Source: JBQCEE01 sp051960575 (GTDB taxonomy: Bacteria; Actinomycetota; Actinomycetes; Mycobacteriales; Jatrophihabitantaceae). Taken from it: 60,690 bases of DNA. Positions 30,170 through 38,776 of this stretch are shown piece by piece. Where the stretch lies: assembly GCF_051960575.1 (NCBI RefSeq), contig NZ_JBQCEE010000306.1, positions 1 to 60,690 of the forward strand, in the 5' to 3' direction. Within the stretch, counting starts at the first letter, position 1. The number at the start of each line of letters is the position of its first letter. The position numbers and the translations under genes were made by a program. Below the pieces are notes generated by a model. That model was given only the letters and a program-made list of their open reading frames with translations, was not told the DNA's origin and did no database searches.

Positions 30170-32980
30170 ATGCACGTCACACGACAACGAGTGGCGAAGG
30201 AGCGGTCCGGTCTGCTCGACCGGGTCGGTCGCCGGAAACTCGTCGTCACCGGCACGGTCGCGGTGCTCGCCGCGGGCACCGGACTGGCCTCCGCCTCATC
30301 TGCGATCTTCGGCCACAACCAGGTCGGCACGCAGTACGCCGACGGCCTCCAGGTCTCGGACAACCAACTGCTGCAGCCGCTGGGTGACCGCCTGGTCACC
30401 CAGATCGGCAAGATCATGGGTTCGTCGGTCAGCCCCGACGGACGCTTCCTCGCCGCGTCCAGCGCGGACAAGAGCATCGTGCTGCAGATCTTCGACCTCG
30501 CGTCCTACAAGCTGGTGTGGACGGTCGGCAAGGGCGCGAACGCGAACCAGACCCTCGCCGACGGCAGTGTCGGCCAGGAGGCGCCGATCTTCTCGCCCGA
30601 CGGCAAGGTCGTCTGGCTGTCGCAGACCAACGGCCTGACCCGGTTCCCGGTGAACGCCGACGGCTCGCTCGGCACGCCGACCACCGTCGCCCTCCCGGTC
30701 GTCAACGGCACGTCGGCCCTGCCCGGCAAGCCGGCCTACTCGGCCGACGGCAAAACCCTGTACGTGCCGGTGAACGGCCAGAACACCGTCGTCGCCCTCG
30801 ATCCGACCACCGGCGCCGTGCAGCACACCTGGAACGTCGGCATCGCCCCGCGCGAGATCGCGGTCGTCGGCAGCAGCCTCTACGTGAGCAACGAGGGTGG
30901 CCGCCAGGCGCGCTCGGGCGACACCACGATCAACTCCTACGGCACGCAGGTGCCGGCCGACCCGTTCCTCGGCACGTCGACGACCGGCACCGTCAGCGTC
31001 ATCGACACGAAGCACCCGAACGCCACCGTCGGCTCGATCAAGGTCGGGCTGCACCCGACCGCCCTGTACGTCAGCGGTCAGGCGCTGTTCGTCGCGAACA
31101 CCAACAGCGACACCGTGTCGGTGATCGACACGCGCAAGGACAAGGTCGTGCAGACCATCGCCACGCAGCCGTGGCCGGAGTCGAAGGTCGGCTACGAACC
31201 GACCGCGATCACCCTCACCCGCGACAACCACCTGCTGGTGACGCTCGGCCGCGCGAACGCGGTGGCGACCTACCAGTACTGGGGCAGGCCGCAGGAGCCG
31301 GTGAACTACATCGGCCTGCTGCCGACCGACTACTACCCGGCCGACATCGCCACCGTCGGCGACCAGATCGTCGTCACGAACACGCGCGGCCTCGACGCCC
31401 GCGGGCCGCTGCTGACGTTCAAGAAGGGCCAGGGCACGACCAACGCGACCGGCCACGGCACGCACAGCACCACCGCGTCCCTCACCCGGTTCACCCTGCC
31501 GAGCGACCGCCAGGTCGAGGCCGACACCGCGACCGTCTTCGCGCAGAACGGCTGGACGGACAGGTCGGTGCAGGAGGCGAGGAAGAACACCAAGAAGGTC
31601 GCCCCCGTGCCGGTGCCCGTGCACATCGGCGACCCGTCGACGATCAAGTACGTGTTCCTGCTGGTCAAGGAGAACCGCACGTACGACCAGGTCTACGGCG
31701 ACGACTCGCGCGGCAACGGCGACCCGACGCTCGCGCAGTTCGGCGCGAAGGTGACGCCGAACCAGCACAAGCTCGAGCAGCAGTTCGGCCTGTACGACAA
31801 CACCTACGACATCGGCACGAACTCCGCCGAGGGCCACAACTGGCTGATGCAGGGCGACGACCCGGAGTACACCGAGTCGTCGGCCGGTGAGTACGTGCGC
31901 AGCTACGACACCGAGGACGACGTGCTCGGTCACCAGCGCTCCGGCTTCCTCTGGACAAGTGTTGAGGCAGCCGGCGGCAGCGCCCGCAACTTCGGCGATT
32001 TCACGCAGTTCGAGACCAAGCCGGCCGGCGCGACGTGGCAGAAGTACTACTGCGTGACGAAGGCCGTCGACAACGGCACGGCCCCGGCCGCCACGCTCAC
32101 CGACCCGTCGGTGCGGCAGGACACCGAGTCGCCGATCCCGTCGCTGAACGTGATCACGAACCACGACTACCCGAAATTCGACACCGACATCCCCGACATC
32201 TACCGCTACCAGATCTGGAAGCAGGACTTCGAGCAGCACGGTCCCTCGAACCTCAACATGTTCTGGCTGTCGAGCGACCACACCGGTGGCACGCCCGACC
32301 CGGAGGCGCAGGTCGCCGACAACGACCTCGCCGTCGGGCGGATCGTCGACGAGATCTCGCACAGCAAGTACTGGAAGCAGTCGGCCATCTTCATCGCCGA
32401 GGACGACAGCCAGGACGGCGCCGACCACGTCGACGGCCACCGCGCGCCGGTGCAGATCATCAGCCCGTGGGCGCAGCACGGCGTGGTGGACGACACCTAC
32501 TACTCGCAGATCAACATGGTGCGCACGATCCAGCAGATCCTGGGTGCCCAGCCGCTGAACCAGAAGCTGGCCGCGGCGACGCCGATGTACGGCGCGTTCA
32601 CCGGCAAGCCGGACTTCACGCCCTTCACCGCGGTGCCGAACCAGGTGCCGCTGACCGAGGGTGTGGCGACGGTGCCCGACTGCGGGCCCGACACGCTCGG
32701 CCTCACCGGCACCGCGGCGACGAACCTGGCCGCCTACGAGGCGCAGGTGAGCGCCGTGCCGGACGCGGAGAGCGACATCGCCCAGCAGTGGGCGGCCTGG
32801 GCGAAGCACCAGCGCTTCACGGGGTCGTCGGCCGTGCCCGACCACGCGAACCCGGAGCAGATGAACCGCTGGACGTGGTACCGCACCCACCAGTGGAAGG
32901 TGCCCTACCCGGGCGACACGAAGATCTACGCGCCCAGCCAGGTGCCCGGTGCGTACGTGCCCAGCAACGATCACGACTGA
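30170..32980 (+). CDS. Secreted YncE-like beta-propeller / phosphoesterase fusion
   Basis: A 936-residue protein with an N-terminal membrane or signal segment (LVVTGTVAVLAAGTGLASASS). Residues ~45-420 are beta-propeller repeats of the YncE/surface-layer type (TVSVIDTKHPNATVGSIKVG, DTVSVIDTRKDKVVQTI). Residues ~490-860 are an alkaline phosphatase-like phosphoesterase (KYVFLLVKENRTYDQVYGDD, GHNWLMQGDDPEYTESS, IFIAEDDSQDGADHVDGHRAPVQIIS), of the acid phosphatase/phospholipase C superfamily. It starts three bases after the permease stop and is probably exported in parallel. Substrate unknown. Confidence 0.9.
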   Translation: MHVTRQRVAKERSGLLDRVGRRKLVVTGTVAVLAAGTGLASASSAIFGHNQVGTQYADGLQVSDNQLLQPLGDRLVTQIGKIMGSSVSPDGRFLAASSADKSIVLQIFDLASYKLVWTVGKGANANQTLADGSVGQEAPIFSPDGKVVWLSQTNGLTRFPVNADGSLGTPTTVALPVVNGTSALPGKPAYSADGKTLYVPVNGQNTVVALDPTTGAVQHTWNVGIAPREIAVVGSSLYVSNEGGRQARSGDTTINSYGTQVPADPFLGTSTTGTVSVIDTKHPNATVGSIKVGLHPTALYVSGQALFVANTNSDTVSVIDTRKDKVVQTIATQPWPESKVGYEPTAITLTRDNHLLVTLGRANAVATYQYWGRPQEPVNYIGLLPTDYYPADIATVGDQIVVTNTRGLDARGPLLTFKKGQGTTNATGHGTHSTTASLTRFTLPSDRQVEADTATVFAQNGWTDRSVQEARKNTKKVAPVPVPVHIGDPSTIKYVFLLVKENRTYDQVYGDDSRGNGDPTLAQFGAKVTPNQHKLEQQFGLYDNTYDIGTNSAEGHNWLMQGDDPEYTESSAGEYVRSYDTEDDVLGHQRSGFLWTSVEAAGGSARNFGDFTQFETKPAGATWQKYYCVTKAVDNGTAPAATLTDPSVRQDTESPIPSLNVITNHDYPKFDTDIPDIYRYQIWKQDFEQHGPSNLNMFWLSSDHTGGTPDPEAQVADNDLAVGRIVDEISHSKYWKQSAIFIAEDDSQDGADHVDGHRAPVQIISPWAQHGVVDDTYYSQINMVRTIQQILGAQPLNQKLAAATPMYGAFTGKPDFTPFTAVPNQVPLTEGVATVPDCGPDTLGLTGTAATNLAAYEAQVSAVPDAESDIAQQWAAWAKHQRFTGSSAVPDHANPEQMNRWTWYRTHQWKVPYPGDTKIYAPSQVPGAYVPSNDHD

Positions 32981-33008
32981 TCACGACCTGATCACGACCT
33001 GATCACCC
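32969..33008. repeat. Tandem GATCACGACCT repeat over a stop codon
   Basis: Four units, GATCACGACT, GATCACGACCT, GATCACGACCT and GATCACCC, run in tandem from 32969. The stop codon of the phosphoesterase gene (32978-32980) is made from the join of units 1 and 2. A slippage-type repeat; a change in unit number would alter only the last residues or the 3' end. Confidence 0.7.
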
Positions 33009-33088
33009 GCACACCACGACGGCCCCCCGGAAAGATACGGCGGGCCGTCGCTGGTTGCGCGGTGCAACGATCGTGCGAGACTGCCGCC

Positions 33089-34678
33089 ATGCCCGCCCCC
33101 GTGATCGCGCGTGGACGCCTGCGTGTCAGCGCGATCGCGCTCGTCGTCGGCGTCGCGGCGCTGGTCGTCTCGATCGCACTCTCGGTGGCGGCCTTCCTGA
33201 CGAACGACCACACAGAGAACCGGCTGCTGCACCTCAAGGTCGCCGAGACGGGCACCGTCTTCCAGACCGCGCTGCCGTCCGTGGCGACACCACTGGTCGC
33301 CGCGGCCGAGTTCGCCCACGGCACCCCGGCCGAGGCGCGCGCGGCGTTCCGACAGTTCGCGCGCACGGCCGTCGGCGGCAAGCAGCCGTTCGTGTCCATG
33401 ACGCTGTGGGATCTCACCGGCTCCGCCCCCCGGCTGGTGGCCACCGTCGGGTCGCGTCCACGACTGGCGGGCGACCTGCCGACGCTCGCGGCGTTGTTCC
33501 GCCACGAGACGACGCAGAACGGCATCAGCGTCATCGGCCTGCTCACCGGGCAGCCGCGTCGGCTGGGGTACGCGTACGCGGTCGCGGGCGACCACCCCGA
33601 CTACGTCGTCTACGCCGAGTCGATGCTGCCGGCCTCGACGCACGTGCCGACGCAGCCCGGCACGCCCTTCTCCGACCTGAACTACCGGCTGTACGTCGGC
33701 CGTAAGCCGGTCGCCGCGAACCTGCTGACGACCAACGTCGACGAGCTCGGCAGCCGCACGGCCAGCGTCACCGTGCCGTTCGGCGACAGCGCGTTCACCC
33801 TCGTCGGCGCACCGCGCGTGCCACTGGCGGGCGCGCTGGCGAACTGGCTCTGGCTGATCATCCTGATCGCCGGCATCGCGCTGTCACTGGTCGGCGGGGT
33901 CGTCGCCGAACGCCTGGCGCGTCGCCGGGCCGCGGCCGAGCAGCTGGCGGCGGACGTCGGGGCGCTGCTCGAGCGCCAGCGCGCGGTGACGACGGCGCTG
34001 CAGGAGGCGATGATCCCGGCCACGCCGCCGGCCCTGCCGGGCGCCGAGCTCGCGGTGCGCTACCTGCCCTCGGCCGACGACGTGCAGATCGGTGGCGACT
34101 GGTACGACGCGCAGGTGATCGAGGGGGGCCGACTGTTCCTGTCGATCGGGGATGTGAGCGGCCGCGGCATCGGCGCCGGCACGGTGATGGCGTCGCTGCG
34201 CACCGCCACGCAGGCCTTCGTCAGCGAGGGCAACGGGCCGGCCGAGGTGCTCGACCGGCTCAACCGGCTGCCGTCGATCCGCACCAGCTCGCACTTCGCC
34301 ACCATCCTCTGCGTCCAGATCGATCTCGAGCGACGGCGGCTGTGTGTCGCCAGCGCGGGTCACCTGCCCGCCGTGATGCTGTCGGCGCTGGGGCCGGCGC
34401 TGCTCGAGGTCGAGCCCGGCCCGCCCGTCGGTGTGCTGCCCAAGCCGCAGTACCGCGAGGACGAGCACGAGCTGCCGGACGGCGCGACGATGCTGCTCTT
34501 CACCGACGGGCTGGTCGAGCGCCGCGGCGAACCGATCGACGTCGGGCTCGCTCGGCTCGTCGCGGCCTGCCGCGAGGTGCCCTGCGCGCTCGACGAGCTG
34601 CTCGACGGCCTCATCCGCACGCTGCGGGCGGAGGCCCAGGACGACGACACGGCCGTGATGGCCGTCCGACTGCGCTGA
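33089..34678 (+). CDS. Membrane-anchored PP2C-type (SpoIIE-like) Ser/Thr phosphatase
   Basis: A 529-residue sensor phosphatase. Helix 1 (VSAIALVVGVAALVVSIALSVAAFL) and helix 2 (WLWLIILIAGIALSLVGGVVAERLA) flank an outer domain of about 210 residues resembling CHASE-type sensors. After a short linker comes a SpoIIE/PP2C_2 domain with the metal-binding motifs IGGDWYDA, IGDVSGRGIGAG, LLFTDGLVERR and DDDTAVMAV, all intact. Such proteins usually reverse phosphorylation of anti-sigma factor antagonists. It converges on a Ser/Thr kinase gene 30 bases away, suggesting a kinase/phosphatase pair. ATG 33089 is taken. Confidence 0.92.
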   Translation: MPAPVIARGRLRVSAIALVVGVAALVVSIALSVAAFLTNDHTENRLLHLKVAETGTVFQTALPSVATPLVAAAEFAHGTPAEARAAFRQFARTAVGGKQPFVSMTLWDLTGSAPRLVATVGSRPRLAGDLPTLAALFRHETTQNGISVIGLLTGQPRRLGYAYAVAGDHPDYVVYAESMLPASTHVPTQPGTPFSDLNYRLYVGRKPVAANLLTTNVDELGSRTASVTVPFGDSAFTLVGAPRVPLAGALANWLWLIILIAGIALSLVGGVVAERLARRRAAAEQLAADVGALLERQRAVTTALQEAMIPATPPALPGAELAVRYLPSADDVQIGGDWYDAQVIEGGRLFLSIGDVSGRGIGAGTVMASLRTATQAFVSEGNGPAEVLDRLNRLPSIRTSSHFATILCVQIDLERRRLCVASAGHLPAVMLSALGPALLEVEPGPPVGVLPKPQYREDEHELPDGATMLLFTDGLVERRGEPIDVGLARLVAACREVPCALDELLDGLIRTLRAEAQDDDTAVMAVRLR

Positions 34679-34708
34679 CCCGATCGTCCGCCGCTCGCGG
34701 GAGGGGGG

Positions 34709-37069
34709 TCAGGGCCAGTGCGTCGCGAAGTGGGTGCACGTGGTGTCGTTCTTCCCGTACCAGTAGGTCAGGCGTTGCCCCCAGCGGATGGTCGCGCCCG
34801 GCGCCACCGACTGCCGGAAGATGCGGTTGCCGTCGCCGGCCGGGTCGTAGGCGCAGCCGAAGTCGGGCTTCGGCGGGCTGATCCACGACACGTCGTAGGC
34901 CATGCGGTCGTCGCTGCACGGCCCGCAGCCGTCCTTACCGATGTAGTTCGGCATGGACAGTGCGGTGTCGCGCACCGTCCAGGTGAAGCGCCGCGTGGTC
35001 GTGTGGTGGTGGGTGTCGCTCGCGCTGACCGTCACCGTGAAGGTGCGGCTGCCGATCGAGTCGGCGTGCGTGGTGACGACCGCGGCGTCGGCGGCGATCG
35101 TGCCGCTGATGGTGGAGCCTGACGCCTGCAGGCCGCTCGGCAGCCCGGTGACCCTGACGGTGACCGAGTCGCCGTCGGGATCGCTCACACCCACGGTCAC
35201 GCGGGGGGACGCGAGTTCGTCGTCGGTGCGCGCCGCGATCGCCGCGATCACCGGCCACCGGTTCGGCGTCGTGGTGGTCGTGCCGGTCGGCGTGCCGGTG
35301 CCCCCGCCGCCTGCGGGGGTCGTCCCGCCGGTGATCGGCCCGCCGCCGGTGGCGATGCCGCCGCCGCCCGGGGTGGTGGAGCCCTGGTCGGCGCCCGGGT
35401 TGAAGCCGCCCGGCGTCCCGCTCGTGCGGGTGAGGCTGCGCAGCACACGCGTGATGCGGTCGGTGGCGGCGTCGACCGCGGCGGCGTGCCAGGTCGCCAC
35501 CTGGATCAGGTAGTCACGGGTCGGGGCACCGGCGGCCGGCAGCGGCGTCGACCACCCGAGCTGCCGGCTGGCGCCGGGCAGGATCTGCACCTTCCACAGC
35601 ACGACGGGGTCGCGCTGGACGATCTGCGCCGGCTTCGGCGTGAATGTCACCGCGCCGACGTCGCGGGCCAGCTGCTCGGGCACCGCCTCGGCCCAGTATC
35701 GCGTGATCGGTGACCCGGTCGTGTTGGTGAGGCGGATGCTCGAGCGCACCGTGTGATCGGTGCCGATCGTGTAGCTCTGGCGTACCTCGACCCCCGCGGT
35801 GGTCACCGTCGGGTCGGACACCGTGAGGTCGGCGACGGGCGCGACCGGTGCGGACGTCGACGGGTTGCTGCTCGACGGCGCGGTCGCGCGGGGGCGGTCG
35901 GACCCATCCGGCCACGCGGCGATCGCGGCGGCGCCCCCGCCGACGAGCACGACCGTCGCAGCGGCCGCGACCGCGATCCGGCGCCCGCTGCGGCGTTGGC
36001 GACCCGGCGTCGTGGGGACGGCGGGGAGGGGGAGCGGTTCGGGGACTCCGGCCGGCAGCGCGGGCGCGCGCACGGTGGTGTCGTCCTTCCCTCTAGGCAT
36101 GCGGTCGGTGACCTCGCCGATCACTGCGGCAGCACGGGCCACCTGACCGTCGGAGCCGACCGGGACCTCGACCTCGTCGGTGCCCATCGACCGCCCGGCG
36201 CGCTGCAGGGCGCGTCCGAACTCGGCCGCCGACGCGTACCGCTCGGCGGGTGCCTTCGCCAGGCCCCGTTCGATGACGAGGGCGAGCGCATCGGGCACAC
36301 CGCGCGTCCGGAGGTCCGGCGGTGGCGCGGTGACGATGCGCGAGAGCAGCGGCAGCAGCGTCTCCTCGTGGTCGCCGCCGTCGAACGGCGGCCTACCCCA
36401 GAGCAGGGTGAACAGCACGGACGCCAGTGAGTAGATGTCGGCCGCAGGCGTCACGGGGGCACCGGCGACGACCTCCGGTGCGGCATGGTTCAGCGTCGCC
36501 GTGACGTACCCCGACCGCGTCTCGTAGGCGGTGCGGATGCGGGCGATGCCGAAGTCGACCAGCTTCAACGCGCCGTACTCCGAGAACAGGGCGTTCTCGG
36601 GTTTCACGTCGCGGTGCACGATGCCGGCGCGGTGCGCTGTCTCGAGGGCGCCCGCGAGCGCGCCGCCCCAGAGCACCACATCGGCGGCCGCGACCGTCCC
36701 CTGCGTCGAGAGCCGGTCGGCGAGCGACCCGCCGCCGAGGTACTCCATCACCAGGTAGTGGTCGCCGTCGTCGCTGACACCCGAGTCGTACACCGACACG
36801 ATGTTCGGATGCCCGGACAGGCTGCCGAGCGCGAGGCACTCGCGTTCGAAGCGGGCGACGACGTCGCGGCCGAGGCCGACGTCGCGGATGATCTTCACGG
36901 CGACGGCGCGGCCGAAGCGCTGGTCGTGAGCCCGGTAGACGACGCCGAAGCCGCCGCGGCCGACTTCGACGAGCTCGGTCAAGCCGCGCACCGCGGGCAC
37001 CGCCACCTGTTCCCCCAAGAACGGCCGTCCTGGTGGCAGATCGTAGGTCTCCCGGCCCGGTCGGGCCAC
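34709..37069 (-). CDS. Transmembrane Ser/Thr protein kinase with Ig-like and PASTA-like outer domains
   Basis: A 786-residue protein. Residues ~30-290 are an intact Hanks-type kinase: GRGGFGVVYRA, AVAVKIIRD, HRDVKPENALFS, VDFGIARI, and HAAPEVV. A juxtamembrane part leads to one helix (RIAVAAAATVVLVGGGAAAIAAW). The outer region holds a beta-sandwich, a Gly/Thr/Pro-rich linker (GGGIATGGGPITGGTTPAGG), and a cadherin/Ig-like domain (VTVGVSDPDGDSVTVRVTGLPSGL). It ends in a Cys-rich PASTA-like unit (SMPNYIGKDGCGPCSDDR...GATIRWGQRLTYWYG). It likely senses a cell-wall ligand. Start is GTG 37069; the phosphatase gene converges on it. Confidence 0.93.
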   Translation of the reverse strand: MARPGRETYDLPPGRPFLGEQVAVPAVRGLTELVEVGRGGFGVVYRAHDQRFGRAVAVKIIRDVGLGRDVVARFERECLALGSLSGHPNIVSVYDSGVSDDGDHYLVMEYLGGGSLADRLSTQGTVAAADVVLWGGALAGALETAHRAGIVHRDVKPENALFSEYGALKLVDFGIARIRTAYETRSGYVTATLNHAAPEVVAGAPVTPAADIYSLASVLFTLLWGRPPFDGGDHEETLLPLLSRIVTAPPPDLRTRGVPDALALVIERGLAKAPAERYASAAEFGRALQRAGRSMGTDEVEVPVGSDGQVARAAAVIGEVTDRMPRGKDDTTVRAPALPAGVPEPLPLPAVPTTPGRQRRSGRRIAVAAAATVVLVGGGAAAIAAWPDGSDRPRATAPSSSNPSTSAPVAPVADLTVSDPTVTTAGVEVRQSYTIGTDHTVRSSIRLTNTTGSPITRYWAEAVPEQLARDVGAVTFTPKPAQIVQRDPVVLWKVQILPGASRQLGWSTPLPAAGAPTRDYLIQVATWHAAAVDAATDRITRVLRSLTRTSGTPGGFNPGADQGSTTPGGGGIATGGGPITGGTTPAGGGGTGTPTGTTTTTPNRWPVIAAIAARTDDELASPRVTVGVSDPDGDSVTVRVTGLPSGLQASGSTISGTIAADAAVVTTHADSIGSRTFTVTVSASDTHHHTTTRRFTWTVRDTALSMPNYIGKDGCGPCSDDRMAYDVSWISPPKPDFGCAYDPAGDGNRIFRQSVAPGATIRWGQRLTYWYGKNDTTCTHFATHWP

Positions 37070-37210
37070 CGGACGGTGATCGCGGCGGTCCGCTCCGTCC
37101 CCGATCGACCGGTTCTGACAGTCGACTGGTTCCGCCGAGGACTTAAGTCCCGTGTGAAGTGGTCGATAGGTCCGGTGTCAGCTGCGCGGGGTTGTCACTT
37201 GGAGTGATCG

Positions 37211-38764
37211 TTGTCCACGCACCGTGCCGCCCGCCCGTCGCCCGCTCCCCGCCCCCGTCGACGTCCCGTGGTGCTGACATCGGTCGTCGGTGTGCTGGCC
37301 GCCGCGGCTACCGTGGCCGTGGTGGGCATCGATGTGAGCGCGGTCGGCGCCCAGGGCGGCTCGACGACGAGCAGCCCGGCGTGGAAGGCGGCGCACATCG
37401 CACCGGCACTGCGACGGTCGAGGACCACCAGCCCGACCCCGACCTCGACGTCGCCCGCGCCGACGACCTCGAGCACGACGTCGTCGGCCACGCCGCCGCC
37501 CACCACCAGCACGACCTCGCCGGCGCCGACGACCTCGCCCGCGCCGACCACCTCGACGAGCAGTGCGCCGGCCCCCGTGGCGTCCACGAGCGCCGCGCCG
37601 ACGCCGTCCGCGACGACGGCCCTCGGCACGCTCGTCACCCAGACGGGACACGCCTCGTACGAGTCGTCCCGTGGCGTCCGGGTCGCGATGCTCGAGCTCA
37701 ACTGGGGCGCGTACGAGCCCGCGGACGGCCAGTTCAGTGCGACGTACGCCGCGAGCATGAAGTCGCAGCTCAACGCGTACCTGTCGGCCGGCATGCGGGT
37801 GACGCTCGGGCTCGGCATCCACTACACCCCGTCGTGGGTGTTCGGCCTCCCGAACAGCAGTTACGTCGACGAGCACGGCAGCGTCGTGCAGTCGCCCAAC
37901 CTGGTCTTCAACCAGCAGGTGCGCAACCGCGTGGCCGGGTACCTGGCCCGGATCAACAGCGACCTGGGCCTCGGCAACTTCTGGGCCGTCCGGGTGAACA
38001 CGACCGCCGAGATGCTGTACCCGGGCAACGGCTCGTACTTCGCCTTCGACGCCAACGCGCAGAACGGTCCCGACCTGCCCGCCTCGCAGGCGCGCAACCC
38101 GTTCCCCGGCTGGCACCCCGGCACGACCGGGCTCACCTCGGCCCAGGTCGACCAGTGGGCGCGGTGGTACGTCGGGGCGCTCTCGAACACGGCCGACTGG
38201 TTGATGACGACGATGCAGGGCCTGGGCTTCCCGGGCTGGTTCCAGATCCTCACGCCCGGCTCGGGCATCCGTCCGGACGGCTGGAAGCGGGCGATCGCCG
38301 CCAACCTCCCCGATGGCCTGATCGGCGTCGGTGCCGCCTGGGACGTCTTCTACGGGGCCCTGACCCAGCGCACCCACGTCGTCGTCTACGTCTCGTCGGT
38401 CGCGGACGGATCGGGCGGCAACGACTCGTGCCAGAGCGCCGACACCTCGGTCTCGCTCACCGACCCCGCCGCCGACTCGTGGTCCGCCACGCGGTGGCTC
38501 ACCCGGATCGCGCGGGCGTCGGGCATGCAGGTCGCCGGCGAGAACCCCGGGTACAGCAGCGCGTCCGCCGCGTACTACACGGATCTCTCGAGCGCGGGGC
38601 TCATGGCGACGTCCCTGCGCCAGGCCGTGAGCTGCGGGTTCCAGGTGCTGTACTGGGCGCACGACGACCGGCTCTGGGACGGCACGGTGCCCTTCGACTC
38701 GTACGCCACGCAGGGCGCCGCCGCCATCGGCTCGACGCCCGGCCTCCCGGCCCTGGCGGGCTGA
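37211..38764 (+). CDS. Secreted glycoside hydrolase-like protein
   Basis: A 517-residue protein with a signal or membrane segment (VVLTSVVGVLAAAATVAVVGI), then a Thr/Ser/Pro linker of ~85 residues (TSTTSPAPTTSPAPTTST). A TIM-barrel-like domain follows: VRVAMLELNWGAYEPADGQFSATYAASMKSQLNAYLSAGMRVTLGLG is the usual opening of GH42/GH35/GH5-like enzymes, and NTTAEMLYPG may hold the acid/base Glu. It could trim the glycan made by the neighbouring locus. The start is TTG 37211, preceded by GGAGTGA. Exact family not certain. Confidence 0.78.
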   Translation: MSTHRAARPSPAPRPRRRPVVLTSVVGVLAAAATVAVVGIDVSAVGAQGGSTTSSPAWKAAHIAPALRRSRTTSPTPTSTSPAPTTSSTTSSATPPPTTSTTSPAPTTSPAPTTSTSSAPAPVASTSAAPTPSATTALGTLVTQTGHASYESSRGVRVAMLELNWGAYEPADGQFSATYAASMKSQLNAYLSAGMRVTLGLGIHYTPSWVFGLPNSSYVDEHGSVVQSPNLVFNQQVRNRVAGYLARINSDLGLGNFWAVRVNTTAEMLYPGNGSYFAFDANAQNGPDLPASQARNPFPGWHPGTTGLTSAQVDQWARWYVGALSNTADWLMTTMQGLGFPGWFQILTPGSGIRPDGWKRAIAANLPDGLIGVGAAWDVFYGALTQRTHVVVYVSSVADGSGGNDSCQSADTSVSLTDPAADSWSATRWLTRIARASGMQVAGENPGYSSASAAYYTDLSSAGLMATSLRQAVSCGFQVLYWAHDDRLWDGTVPFDSYATQGAAAIGSTPGLPALAG

Positions 38765-38776
38765 CCGGCCGCGGCG

